From: Glandiceps talaboti
Lineage: Eukaryota; Hemichordata; Enteropneusta; Spengelidae
Direction: 5' to 3'
DNA: 64,000 nucleotides
NCBI RefSeq assembly: GCF_964340395.1
Contig: NC_135557.1
Location: 17,128,367 to 17,192,366, forward strand
Shown piece by piece: positions 53,805-63,965 of this stretch. The notes beneath the pieces were generated by a model. That model did not search any database. It worked only from the letters and a program-made list of their open reading frames with translations, and was not told the origin of the DNA. Positions within the stretch are counted from its first letter, which is position 1. Every line of letters starts with the position of its first letter. A program made the position numbers and the translations under genes.

Positions 53805-54010
53805 AAAAAAGTCAGTATAAAATATTTTAAATCTAAATTGTTTGGGTAGTTTCTTTAATCATGGAAGTAGAAACACAAGGAGAAACGACTTCCTCTGCTT
53901 AGATATCCTTTGTCTTCTAGAGTTTAATCCTTTTATCTCAATTGTTCAGAACACCTTTGGTACAACCTGCTGGACTGCTTGCACATGCTCAGATGGCGTG
54001 TTCCTCAGTT
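53805..54010. other. no supported gene
   Basis: The 60-codon ORF 53842-54024 has no recognised domain. Slightly less AT-rich than its flanks. Confidence 0.4.
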
Positions 54011-54019
54011 CCAACCGCT

Positions 54020-54295
54020 TCTGACAATTTTATTTTAGGTTTTTGATATCTTTGGGACCAAAATTGTGCTAATTATTCACAAAAATGCTGTTTTCCTGAA
54101 AAAGTAGATATCAACATTTCTAAAAAGTGTCTGAATTTGAAAAAGAATCCGACCACTACTGACAATTTTTTGAGTTTTTTGATAGTCTTGGGACCAAACT
54201 GATTTTTAATTGTTCACAAAAGTGCTCATTGACTGAAAAAGTAGCTGTCAACATTTTTGAAAAGCCTGAAAATGATTCCAGCTAGTTACAATTGA
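54020..54295 (+). repeat. ~140-bp tandem duplication
   Basis: ctgacaattttattttaggt ttttgatatctttgggacca aa and ctgacaattttttgagtttt ttgatagtcttgggaccaaa, each followed by ttcacaaaa(a/g)tgct, ctgaaaaagtag.t(a/g)tca acattt.t.aaaa. Confidence 0.85.
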
Positions 54296-54462
54296 GCATG
54301 TTCTTTCGTTACTGTTACACAGACTAAGACATCAAATCTGACTGATCTTTGCTCTAGGCTATAGGTATTTTGACACATTGTCAAGTTGTTTGCCGAATGC
54401 TTTCAATATGAAAGCCACTGTATTTGCAATGCTATTGATAGTGTTTATCCAGATTTAACTCA

Positions 54463-54546
54463 GTTGTAGCCAAACATTTTGGCGCCAAAATTTACTGTTT
54501 AACTCGGCTGTACCCAAACATTTTGGCGCCAAAATTTACTGAGCAC
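54463..54546 (+). promoter_or_regulatory. two E2F-like palindromes in a ~44-bp direct repeat
   Basis: ttttggcgccaaaa occurs at 54477-54490 and 54521-54534 inside two copies of taactc(a/g)g(t/c)tgta(g/c) ccaaacattttggcgccaaa atttactg. TTTSGCGC and its palindromic form TTTGGCGCCAAA are established E2F-binding consensus sites. No promoter or gene is identifiable next to it. Confidence 0.4.
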
Positions 54547-54842
54547 AAAAGATAGCTTTCCAGTCCTATTTCACAAAGTCTAGGATTTTGCTAGGATTTA
54601 GGTAACATGTACCATACATGCCAAAATAATCCTCTTTCTCTCTCAACTTGTACTTCGTTGTGTACAAACAAATACCACCGAGGGAGAAAAGAATAATGTG
54701 ATGAAAGTATAGTGCAAACATTTTTTGTGGTAAAATCTGTCAAACACGAATGCTAACTTTGGGTTAACTTTTTCTGAAAACTAAGATTATTTCTGGATTG
54801 AGATAGTATATCTTACTTAAATACATAAGTCTATAACAAAAT

Positions 54843-55060
54843 TTAGCGAAATAATGTCTAGTTCAAACCAAAAATATGTGCCAAAATTTTCGCGAAATAA
54901 TGTTCAAACCAAAAATATGTGCCAAAATTTTAGCGAAATCATGTCAAGTTCAAACCAAAAATATGTGCCAAAATTTTAGCAAAATAATGTCAAGTTCAAA
55001 CCAAAAATATGTGCCAAAATTTTAGTGAGTTAAAACCTAATCATATGTGCCAAAGTAATA
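54843..55060 (+). repeat. ~46-bp tandem repeat, 4-5 units
   Basis: gttcaaaccaaaaatatgtg ccaaaattttagcgaaataa tgtcaa recurs four times plus decayed edges. Unit 1 reads aaaattttcgcgaaat, containing the palindrome tttcgcgaaa, another E2F-like string, at 54888-54897. Confidence 0.92.
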
Positions 55061-55256
55061 TGTAGGAAGCGATGAAACTAGTACAGATAATTTTGGCACT
55101 AAAATTTCTTTAAGGCTAAAAAAATAAAAGAATTGTTTCTGGGTCAGTGCATGCATCACTTAAATACCCTCGCCTCTTTCTTTTTTTGCATGTGTTTGTC
55201 CAGCCCATGCAGTCTGCAGATCTGTGGGGAAACACAAAAATATCCCTCCCTACTTC

Positions 55257-55478
55257 AGTGAAGACAACTGCAGAGCCAATCATGAACAAGCAAATGACAT
55301 CTGCTCCCCCCCCCCCCCACACACACACATACACACACACTTGCTCTAAAGTACTAAATGAAAAGAACAGTAACTGTCATAAATAGTAGACTGAGTGACA
55401 GGTTTGTTGAGAATTAAAAGAAGAAAAATAAATGCGTCCTTGCACCATTTCAGACAAACTGTCCTGACCAGAAACAAT
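55257..55478. repeat. interspersed family R5, copy 2
   Basis: Same as 21346-21537, from agtgaagacaactgcagagc to tcctgaccagaaacaat, with a C run and (CA)n inserted at 55306-55340. Confidence 0.88.
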
Positions 55479-55484
55479 GCTATA

Positions 55485-56030
55485 TTTTTTATCAAATATA
55501 ATCTAGTTTTCTTTTAACTTTGTGAAAACCAAGATTATTTCTGGACTAAAAAAATTCATAAATCTTCAATCGTAAACAAGTGTACCGAAGTAATTAAACA
55601 ATTACAGATATTTTTGGTGGTCAAATCTGCTGAACATGCTGTACACACTCATGCAATAATTTTAACCATTAAAAATGTCAAACCTAAACAAACTGCAGTG
55701 TTTTTTAACGTTTGTTTTGAAAACTCAGATTATTTCTGGATTTTGATTCACATACACAAGTCTCAGACTACTGAAATTTTAGCAAAGAAAATGAATTTTT
55801 TTGAATATGTTCATTCGGTCAATAAAATTAAGAATATTAATTCTTGTATTGATCATGACCAACGGTTCTAATTTATTCGCGAGTTACGTTTCATTGTTTA
55901 AGTTGCCAAGCTTTGTCAAACTGTACATTCGCTGGCTTTACCACTAAACGACAAAGTAAAAATGACAATTTTAAAATTTTTTTTTTTTGTAATTTAAAGT
56001 CAACACTACCTTAAAAGTGAACTATTAAGT
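55485..56030. other. no gene seen
   Basis: The 85-codon ORF (55614-55871) has no recognised domain. Confidence 0.45.
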
Positions 56031-56039
56031 GTCAATGTT

Positions 56040-56332
56040 GTTTTGACTACAAGCCCAGACATAACATTGCCTGTTATTGTTTGAAGTCTGTGTGGTATGT
56101 ATTTTGTTATTTTACTGCATAGTGCTATGTATGTATAACATCAAATAGTCATGTAATATTTGTATAACAGTCTGTTGTAGTGGCTACCAAGGTTCATACA
56201 CTTGTGGCTAGTATTTTTGGTATATATATATATAGTCTTGTTGTAGTCTATTGTTTTTTTGGTTTTATTATTGTGTAATATTGACTTGCCTGTGATGAAG
56301 CATAATAAATAAATAAATAAAAAATAAAAATC
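56040..56332 (+). mobile_element. possible LINE 3' end
   Basis: Ends gatgaagcataataaataaa taaataaaaaataaaa, an aataaa-rich simple tail following gtgtaatattgacttgcctg tg. This structure is common at non-LTR retrotransposon 3' ends. There is no coding remnant, so the assignment is weak. Confidence 0.4.
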
Positions 56333-56334
56333 TC

Positions 56335-56520
56335 CTCGAAACCCTGAGAATATCCTGGAATTTCAAGGGACTCTCGGAAAAATGCAATCAATGCCTGAAT
56401 CTCCAGGAAAATTGATCAACTGAATAATTGACATTACTGTCTTAAAGTGCTAATTAGTCCTAAGTGCCTATACCCTAATACTGTAAAACATCTCTCATGA
56501 ATACTTAGTGTGTAACTTGA
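56335..56520. other. no gene seen
   Basis: No supported feature. Confidence 0.35.
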
Positions 56521-56525
56521 ATATT

Positions 56526-57060
56526 GGGGGATGGGGGGGGGGGGGGGGGGGGCTATGAGGAGGTGGGGGGGGGGGGTCAGGAGGGATCTACCATTGCCAT
56601 TTGTCTACTTATGTCAAATGTATTTGAATTCACATCATATGGGTGGGGGAGGGGGTGTTCAGGAGGAAGATCTACCATTGCTAACATTTGTCTTTCTATG
56701 TCAACCATATTTGAAATCATACCATGGGGGGGGGGGGGGGGGCTATGAGGAGGTGGGGGGGGGGGGGTCAGGAGGGATCTACCATTGCCATTTGTCTACT
56801 TATGTCAAATGTATTTGAATTCACATCATATGGGTGGGGGAGGGGGTGTTCAGGAGGAAGATCTACCATTGCTAACATTTGTCTTTCTATGTCAACCATA
56901 TTTGAAATCATACCATGGGGGAGGGGGGTCAAGGGGAACATGTATGGTACTATTGTTAATATTTCTCTGTACGGCAACCATATTAAAATCACACCTTAGT
57001 GGGGGGGGGGGTCGGGGTGAAAATGTACCATTGTTAACATTTCTCTGTACTTTTGCTTGC
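56526..57060 (+). repeat. G-run-bounded tandem repeat: identical 190-bp duplication plus ~97-bp subunits
   Basis: ggctatgaggaggtggg begins two copies at 56551 and 56741. They are identical to the gaaatcataccatggggg end except for G-run length. Each 190-bp copy is made of two diverged ~97-bp subunits (..atctaccattgccatttg.. and ..atctaccattgctaacat..), with two more decayed subunits downstream (56925, 57005). Every subunit starts with a G run. The Gly-rich ORFs are not genes. Confidence 0.93.
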
Positions 57061-57064
57061 CATG

Positions 57065-58010
57065 TTTGTGGTAAGTCAGAACTTTACAAGTACTAATTTT
57101 CAAAAAAGAATTTGTTTTAATAGTTGATTGTAGTTCACAACTAGGGTCATTTCATTGCCCCCAATATCCGAGTTTTGTTAATTTAACAATTTGTTATGTC
57201 TGTCTACATGTTTCACCACCTGTATTGTATATTGAAACTTAGCTGTAATGATAAATATACAGAGTTACTGACAATTGATGCCTTCTGCCATAAAAGACAT
57301 AACATCCGCTAATATACTGGTATAGCAGTAACATGTAGATGTATCATATTAAAACTTAAGTCAATATAATACCTCGGTATAACATTATTTACCATTTTAG
57401 TGTGTGTGGGTGTGGGGTGTTATGGGGTTACAGGAATGAACGTTGTTTATGCTTCCTAGTGATAGAGGCAAAAACTGGAATTATCTTTCGGGGGAAAAAG
57501 GTTTTTATGACATATTGCATGTGGCGAATATATTGTTCATGGTTCTAAGAATCAATATGGCAGCAAAATATAGTTACTTTGAAAGGATATATTGACGCTG
57601 AATTACGTGATCAAGGTTTGTAGGAGACGAATCAAAGTGACACATTTTTTTCTAATTCACCTTTCCAAAGTAACTATGTTGTTCTGTCCAGTATTGCTAC
57701 ATATGTCTTATGCAGAAAATAAGTTTTTTAGATAAACGTCCAATTTTGAACTTATTTATCACATAAGATGATTCACAATTTTGTCTTACCAATCACTTCC
57801 AGGAGTACTAAGAGTCTTAGAGATAAAAAAACTAAAACTTTGCCAATTTTTTCATCTTCTTCTTTTGCCAAATTAATTCAGTTTGATATGTCATCTAGCA
57901 GTGTTATACATTATTTGTATTTCGATCATATTGTCTCAGACATGTTGGCTTCTTACTTTGTGGACAAAAATGCAAGTGGCAGACAGGAAAGAAAAACAGG
58001 GATTGATATG
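57065..58010. other. no supported gene
   Basis: The 84-codon ORF 57768-58022 (Ser-rich N-terminal half) has no recognised domain. At 57313, aatatactggtatagcagta resembles one TIR of the 23364 element. Confidence 0.45.
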
Positions 58011-58071
58011 CAAATTAGATGATATGCAAATGATATGTAGATGATATGTAAATGATATTCAAATAAGGACA
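58007..58071 (+). repeat. ~14-bp tandem repeat of (gatgatatgcaaat)n
   Basis: gatatgcaaattagatgata tgcaaatgatatgtagatga tatgtaaatgatattcaaat. Four to five diverged copies, some containing atgcaaat, the octamer (POU-factor) core. Confidence 0.8.
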
Positions 58072-58289
58072 GATCCAATTAAAGAACACTGGGGGATGTT
58101 TTTCCAATTAGGAAACGTTATGTGTTTTTTCCAGTAAATAAAATCTGTGTGTTGTTAGTTCTACTGAACAATGTGAAGTACCAGACATCATAGTTACTTG
58201 TTGTCTGATAAGAGGTGGACAAAAATAACTGTAATGTACTTAACTATAATTACAGTGCTCATTCCTGGTATTTGTCAGAAAAAAACACC

Positions 58290-58735
58290 CATACATACTG
58301 GGCAGCTTTCCAAAAATGTAACACTTTTCCCAAGCGCTGCTACAAAAATGTTAAAGTAACACCTTCCCAAGCTTCGCTACAAAGTTTAACAATTCTCGAA
58401 CTTTGCTAATATAGGGTAACACTTTTCCTAGCTTTGCTACAAAAGAGTAACTTTCTCAAGCCTTGCTACTCAAGTTTTAATGCTTCTTCAAGTTTTGCTA
58501 CAAAAGTGTAACAGTTTACCAAGTTTTGCTACAAAAGTGTAACACTTTACCAAGTTTTGCTACAAAAGTGTAACACTTTACAAAGTTTCGCTACAAAAGT
58601 GTAACACTTTACCAAGTTTTGCTACAAAAGTGTAACACTTTACAACATTTTGCTACAAAAGTGTAACACCTTACAACGTTTTGCTACAAAAGTGTATCAC
58701 TTTGCAAAATTTTGCTACAAAAATGTATATTTGAA
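58290..58735 (+). repeat. 31-bp tandem repeat, ~8 regular and ~6 decayed units
   Basis: The regular unit gctacaaaagtgtaacactt taccaagtttt runs from about 58496 to 58720. Decayed units extend upstream to 58290, and one isolated unit lies at 58838-58870. Each unit contains aaagtgt-a-acacttt, a perfect inverted repeat with a one-base centre. Confidence 0.95.
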
Positions 58736-58874
58736 CTAATTGATTGGCTTTTGAGCTCAGTAAAATTGGCAGTCATAGGGTGTGCTGTTCTATCAGCAGA
58801 GAGAGAAAGTTTTGTTAGAGATAACTTTGTTATCTTTCCAAAAGTATAACGCTTTCACAAGCTTTACTACGTTG

Positions 58875-59785
58875 TGATTGCTGGAATTTCGTGAATTGCA
58901 TGTAGCCGATAACTTCAATTTCTGGGTTGGGTAAGATAGACAGTCTTAGATATTCCATTGTACAGAGATAAGGTTTTATAGTACTAAAGTGAGGGAAGTT
59001 TCATTCTTTAAAAAAAGGAAAATTTGTCTTTTTGTACTTGTTTTCTAAACTTGTAAAGATAGATTGTAAGGTATGTCATTTCATTCGACTACGTGATCAG
59101 CCCACTCTTTGGGAAATAATAGCCAATGGGGTGGCATAATATATTGTGTCTTTACAAACAATGTTAGCTTGTGGTGAATCAGTTACATCTATTTCTCATT
59201 ACCGATTCTCTTCCAGCCGTACTGCCATTAATAAAATGTCCTCGTCAGCTGGATTTGTCGCGTAAAATTTCTTTTCATGTAAAGCAGACAAACGAATTCA
59301 CAAAAGTCGTGACATACCCTCTGAGACTCATTTGATCATTTCTGGCTTCCCCATCCTCCCAGGGGAGACAGTGGGATATTTCTAATGCATATAGGGCATA
59401 ATTGGCAAGAAATCCGGATATTGTTGGCTTTGTAGACATAATACTGAAGGCTTTGAGTGGATGAAGTCCCGCCCAGTAAAGAGACGTGAATGACAGTTAA
59501 AAAGTTGACACGATTAAAAGCTTTGCTATGGATCACACATTCAAATGGAGTGAGGAGGTGAGCTTGTTTTCATAGTGACAAAACAGAGTGTTGAGAGGAC
59601 CGTGTTAGTGTTGCTTGAATGCTGTCTATACATCGTCATATCAGAGGACTGAGTAAGTGTGGCTTGAACATTCTTTATACATCATCGTATCAATTCTTGT
59701 GAGGTTTCATAAAGTGGATTGTTTGTACAACGGATTGAATACGAATCTAACGTTGATCCCTTGCAGTAAGTCTCCTGTCATTAGC
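58875..59785. other. no gene seen
   Basis: No supported gene; ORFs of 66-69 codons are unrecognised. Confidence 0.45.
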
Positions 59786-59787
59786 TA

Positions 59788-59970
59788 CTATTGGCCAAGT
59801 AAGTATATTGTCTATAGAGCAAAAGTGTTTAGATGGTGTATTGCTGGGTACTTTTGTACTGGATAGCACTTCTACTGGCCACGTAAGTATATTACTGGGT
59901 ACTTTTGTACTGGATAGCACGACTACTGGCCACGTAAGTATATATTGTCTATAGAGCAAGAATTGTTCAA
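59788..59970 (+). repeat. mosaic repeat of two blocks (~45-70 bp)
   Basis: Block x, ctactggccacgtaagtata tt, occurs at 59788 (variant ctattggccaa), 59872 and 59922. Block y, tgctgggtacttttgtactg gatagcac, occurs at 59843 and 59894. Block z, attgtctatagagcaa, occurs at 59806 and 59944. The order is x-z-y-x-y-x-z. The minus-strand 89-codon ORF repeats LTWPVEVLSSTKVPSN and is spurious. Confidence 0.88.
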
Positions 59971-60122
59971 GTGCTGCGCATCTGGAGAGTTTTATGTGAC
60001 GGATTATTTTGGCCAACTACATTTGTAAGTGTATGGGTCTAATCATTAAGAAGGAATTGGACTTGTTGATGTACATCTTGGTGGTAGCTTTGTTTGATGG
60101 AGGATACTGAATAAGTAAAGTT

Positions 60123-60614
60123 ATGGCTGAGACTGTGAGAATCGGTCTTTAAGGTAAATGTATGGCTGAGACTATGAGAATTGGTCTTTAATGTAAAGGA
60201 TGGCTGAGACCATGAGAATCAGTCTTTAAGGTAAATGTATGGCTGAGACTATGAGAATTGGTCTTTAATGTAAAGGATGGCTGAGACCATGAGAATCGGT
60301 CTTTAAGGTAAATGTATGGCTGAGACTATGAGAATCGGTCTTTAATGTAAATGTATGGTTGAGACTATGAGAATTGGTCTTTAAGGTAAATGTATGGCTG
60401 AGACTATGAGAATTGGTCTTTAAGGTAAATGAATGGTTGAGACTGTGAGAATTGGTTTTTAAGGTAAATGTATGGCTGAGACTATGAGAATCGGTCTTTA
60501 ATGTAAATGTATGGTTGAGACTGAGAATCGGTCTTTAATGTAAATGTATGGCTGAGACTGTGAGAATTTGTCTTTAAGGTAAATGTATGGCTGAGACCAT
60601 GAGAATTGGTCTTA
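60123..60614 (+). repeat. 37-39-bp tandem repeat, 13 units
   Basis: The unit atggctgagactatgagaat tggtctttaaggtaaatgt has variants ggttgag, accatgag, aatcggt and taatgtaaagg. The two-unit block (ttaaggtaaatgt unit then ttaatgtaaagg unit) is repeated at 60123-60200 and 60201-60278, giving a ~77-bp higher-order period at the 5' end. Confidence 0.96.
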
Positions 60615-60619
60615 TCTAA

Positions 60620-61078
60620 TAGATGTATACCTGGTTAGTTTTGTGTTTTACTGGATAAGTAAATATGATAGCATGGATATAACAACTAACATTGTTGAAT
60701 AGAGATCCATTGGTCAAATGTATTTATAGCCGCATGGTTTTGTATGAAGAAGGATTCTGGAAAAGTAAATTTAGATTTGCAAGTGGGTACTTTTGTTTGA
60801 CGGATGATTTTGAACAAGTACATGTATAGCTGGGTAGTATGGTGAGCAGAGAGTGCTACCTACTAGGTACATAGCTGGGTAGATTTTGGATGAAACTTAC
60901 CTTGAGTAAATATTTATATAGCATCATAGTTTTGTTGAAGAGGATTATTATAGTCAGTGTATAGGCCAAAAAAAAAAAGAACTGTTTTTGGTAAGGACAT
61001 ATTGTCTAAAGTGGTGCATCAGATTTTAATCAGATTGGCAAAATATGTGCCATTTATTCCATGATCCTTTCACACTGA
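60620..61078. repeat. decayed repeat related to 'gctgggtac/tagttttgt' blocks
   Basis: Recurring ctggttagttttgtgttt, gcatggttttgtatgaagaa ggattctgg, gtgggtacttttgtttgacg gatgattttg and agctgggtagtatgg fragments resemble block y at 59843 and the text at 59995-60110. This is probably an old ~80-100-bp array. Confidence 0.45.
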
Positions 61079-61160
61079 GTATCAATCAATCAATCAATCA
61101 ATTAATCTTTATTATGAAAAACAAAATGTAACTTTTGCTCACAATTGATAACATGTAAAC
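61079..61160 (-). mobile_element. retroelement 3' tail, minus strand
   Basis: (atca)n followed by attaatctttattatgaaaa. On the minus strand this is ..aataaagattaattgattgattg.., the same tail structure as 47671-47694. Only the end is recognisable. Confidence 0.55.
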
Positions 61161-61242
61161 AACTTCCTGCATGGAACTGCTGGAGGGTCACTGAGTAGTT
61201 CTCTCGTTACGTTCTCACATTTATCTTATCTCCAACTAGTTA

Positions 61243-61495
61243 CCCTATACGAAAAGTCATATTTGACCATCTCTTTCCACCGGGGTAAATCTTTAGCAGA
61301 AGATGTGTAACTGTGGTAAGTATGAGACGAAGTGACACCTTTGACTTAATTTAATCCCCACCCCCATGATCTCTCCCCTGGGGGTTGTAGGCAGTCAAAC
61401 GTGTCACTTCATCTCATACTACCCCTTGACAGAGATGGTAGTTAGGTGGGTCACAGGTAGGGTAAAGGTGGGTAAATTTGATTTTTCGTATAGTG
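61243..61495. mobile_element. ~250-bp foldback
   Basis: Outer arms: cctatacgaaaagtca/tgatttttcgtatag. Inner arms: gtaagtatgagacgaagtga cacctttgact (about 61317) against agtcaaacgtgtcacttcat ctcatactacc (61394-61424). The loop contains ccccacccccatgatctctc ccctgggggttg. The inner stem is about 31 bp with three mismatches. Confidence 0.85.
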
Positions 61496-61499
61496 ATAA

Positions 61500-63362
61500 A
61501 TATTTAGTCAAAACATCCATGATTATGGCCAATTTCTAGGGACTTATTAGCACTTTTACTTATCCATTTTGAATGATTTGAAGAAGTAGAAAAACAGAAA
61601 ACAGTGATAATTCAAAGTTTGACCAGGATTTCATTATTCTTGTCAAAATTATAAAATGACACACCATCACATAAAAGTCAGAATACAAAATCTCGAACAG
61701 TAGAGATTATATGTAAATAGTGTTCAGTCACTTTTGTAACTAGATGTTAGATTTATCTTACTTTAAAAGGTTGTTTACCAAAACGTGTGAAAAACCCACC
61801 TAACAATCAGGTGGAACAAGTCTGGAAAACAATATACCTCCTACTGGGTTGAAACACTTGCCAATTCACATGGGAGAAGGACATGTCCCTTGGGACTGAC
61901 ACCATTAATATGCACTCATCTTCACTATCTAGCCATCATGACAGATACCTACACATTGTTAGATAACTTTACGACCTCTGTTGCATAGGTCTCTCTTTGA
62001 AATGCACTTGTCTATAGTGTATTCGAAAGAGAATGGAATGTTTGATTCTGTTCTGAGTAGATTTTTTTGCTGTTGTATCTTTTCTGCTGTGCTGGGATCC
62101 ACGTACAAAGAATAGAACTCCATTGACAATACTTAAGATATGAGAGATTTTTTTTTACCTGTCCGCCAAAATTATGGTACGAAATTGGTTGACTTTTTCA
62201 ATTTTAGTTTGAGCTATTTCAATATCATGTGTAATATATGGAACCACGTCACCATAATTTTTCACATGAGATACTAAAAGTTTGTTTGTATTTTGGAAAT
62301 TGGATAAACAATAATAAAATTATAAAGGTGCAAAATTTACACATGGTCCTTGAAATTATACTCAAAATACATATTTCGAGCAATAGACTTTTTTCAATGC
62401 TTGTGGTAGCATTTGAAATGAATCAACTAGGCAAACAGATCAGACATCCACCCACACATTAATCACACAGTGCACTCAGACAAGATTTTCAGCCATGATT
62501 ATTAGATACTACCAAAGCTGTATGTACATCACTTTGTTTTGTGACCTCATGCACTATCCAAACACCGTCGCTTCCATGCCTTACGTTGCCTTTCATCTTA
62601 CACGCCGATGTCTATTAGCCAACAATCGTTCTAAAATTACGTTAGGATTGTGTGAACGTGTAAAGTGAAAGACCAAGTTTAGTCGGCAGTGAAAGTTCAT
62701 AGGTAGTGGCACAGAACATTAGTTTTGTTCTTAAGTGCTCCGTAATGACTCTTTGGATAATTGACTGAGAGCATTTGGTAATAAAAATATGTGAGTAACA
62801 TATGCCAGGTCTAGACTCTACTCAAGATAATGCAGAACTGTCGTTATGGCGATGGGAGAACACTTTAATCTGTACAAAGGTTAGCATTAAATAGTGGTTT
62901 TGATATAGGTTTTGTGAAGAACCACTGTTAGTGTATTAGGGATGAGGTGAAGCTGCTGTATCTGGAACATCTCAAGTACTTCCCGTTTGTGACAGTTTAT
63001 GGTAGAGAACCCTTAATTAGTAAATTGAACTTGGTCAGAGGTTTACTACGTAGTGCTATTAGCAAAAAATATTACATGTACAGAACCCTGGTAAAATATT
63101 TTTGGAACTTTGACAGATTTTACAAGCCTACCTGTAGATGTATAGGAGTACTGCTACTAAACTAGTCTGTTATCCTATTGAACTGACAATTGTGAATTGT
63201 TGTGTGTATAACTCATGAGTTGGATGAGCAAATATTTTGGAATAATTTGGATGAGCAAGAATTCAAAAAATCAAAATGTCAGGTAGGATAATGGAATAAC
63301 GTGGTATCGGTAGTCCTGCCTGTCTACAGATAAGCTAGATTTTACCTGCTTACTGCTTTTAA
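61500..63362. other. no supported gene
   Basis: A long stretch with only short unrecognised ORFs (62238-62462, 62947-63165) and no clear tandem repeat. Confidence 0.5.
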
Positions 63363-63366
63363 GGTT

Positions 63367-63645
63367 GTCGGTGGCCGAGCGGTTAGCTCGTTCGCCTCTT
63401 ACCTCTGCAGTCTGGGTTCGAACCCGCCTGGTGTCGGCTGGGTTTGATTTAAAATTTAACCAGGTCTGTATGTAAGAAGGGTGATGCTCAGTTTGACCCT
63501 GCCGAACAACGCAGGTTTTCCCCGGGTACTCCGGTTTCCTCCTGCTTCTTCAACACTAGGGCACTAGGGCGCTGCTCTTGCGGCGACCATTCAAAACAAA
63601 TTTCCGAATTTATTTGGACGAATAAAGATTATTATTATTATTTAA
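63367..63645 (+). mobile_element. tRNA-derived SINE, copy 2 (well preserved)
   Basis: A box tggccgagcgg (63372-63382) and B box ggttcgaaccc (63415-63425), both matching the pol III consensus. Next come gggtttgatttaaaatttaa ccaggtctgtatgtaagaag, the core caacgcaggttttccccggg tactccggtttcctcctgct, the segment ttcaacactagggcactagg gcgctgctc, and the tail aataaagattattattatta (ATT repeats). The first SINE at 14999 shares the head and core. The tail segment is shared with the fragment at 21265. Confidence 0.95.
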
Positions 63646-63649
63646 CAAA

Positions 63650-63965
63650 CTGGTAGAGAACCCTAGTAAGAAAACTGCGCAACTCTGGTATATTTTACTT
63701 ATTTTACCAAGCTTACAAAAACACGGGTAGTGAATGTACTTGGGTAATACCCAGAGAATGCTGGTAGATTTTTGTACTTACCACCTTAACCAAAATATAG
63801 GTAGAGAACCCTGGTGAAATAACTGGTAACTCAAGTACATTTTACCTACTAACCACCCTTAACAAAAATACTGGTTTACCTATTTACCACCCTTAACAAA
63901 AATACTGGTAAGGTACCCTGGTAAAAATGGCATAGGAATTCAAGTAGATATTTTATAAAAATTAC
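63650..63965 (+). repeat. degenerate array of family R3 ('actggtagagaaccctggta')
   Basis: actggtagagaaccctagta, gggtagtgaatgtacttggg, gaatgctggtagatttttgt acttaccacctt, ataggtagagaaccctggtg, cttaacaaaaatactggttt acc and cttaacaaaaatactggtaa ggtaccctgg. Repeats of about 70-90 bp shorten towards the 3' end. The SINE is inserted just upstream. Confidence 0.7.

Noticed and set aside
54477-54534. Promoter with E2F control
   Set aside because: As a promoter call it fails: no gene, TATA or initiator context is visible. It is kept only as a motif observation.
56524-57096. Glycine-rich ORFs resembling structural proteins
   Set aside because: Poly-G runs plus a 190-bp duplication. Several frames are open at once, as expected for low-complexity DNA.
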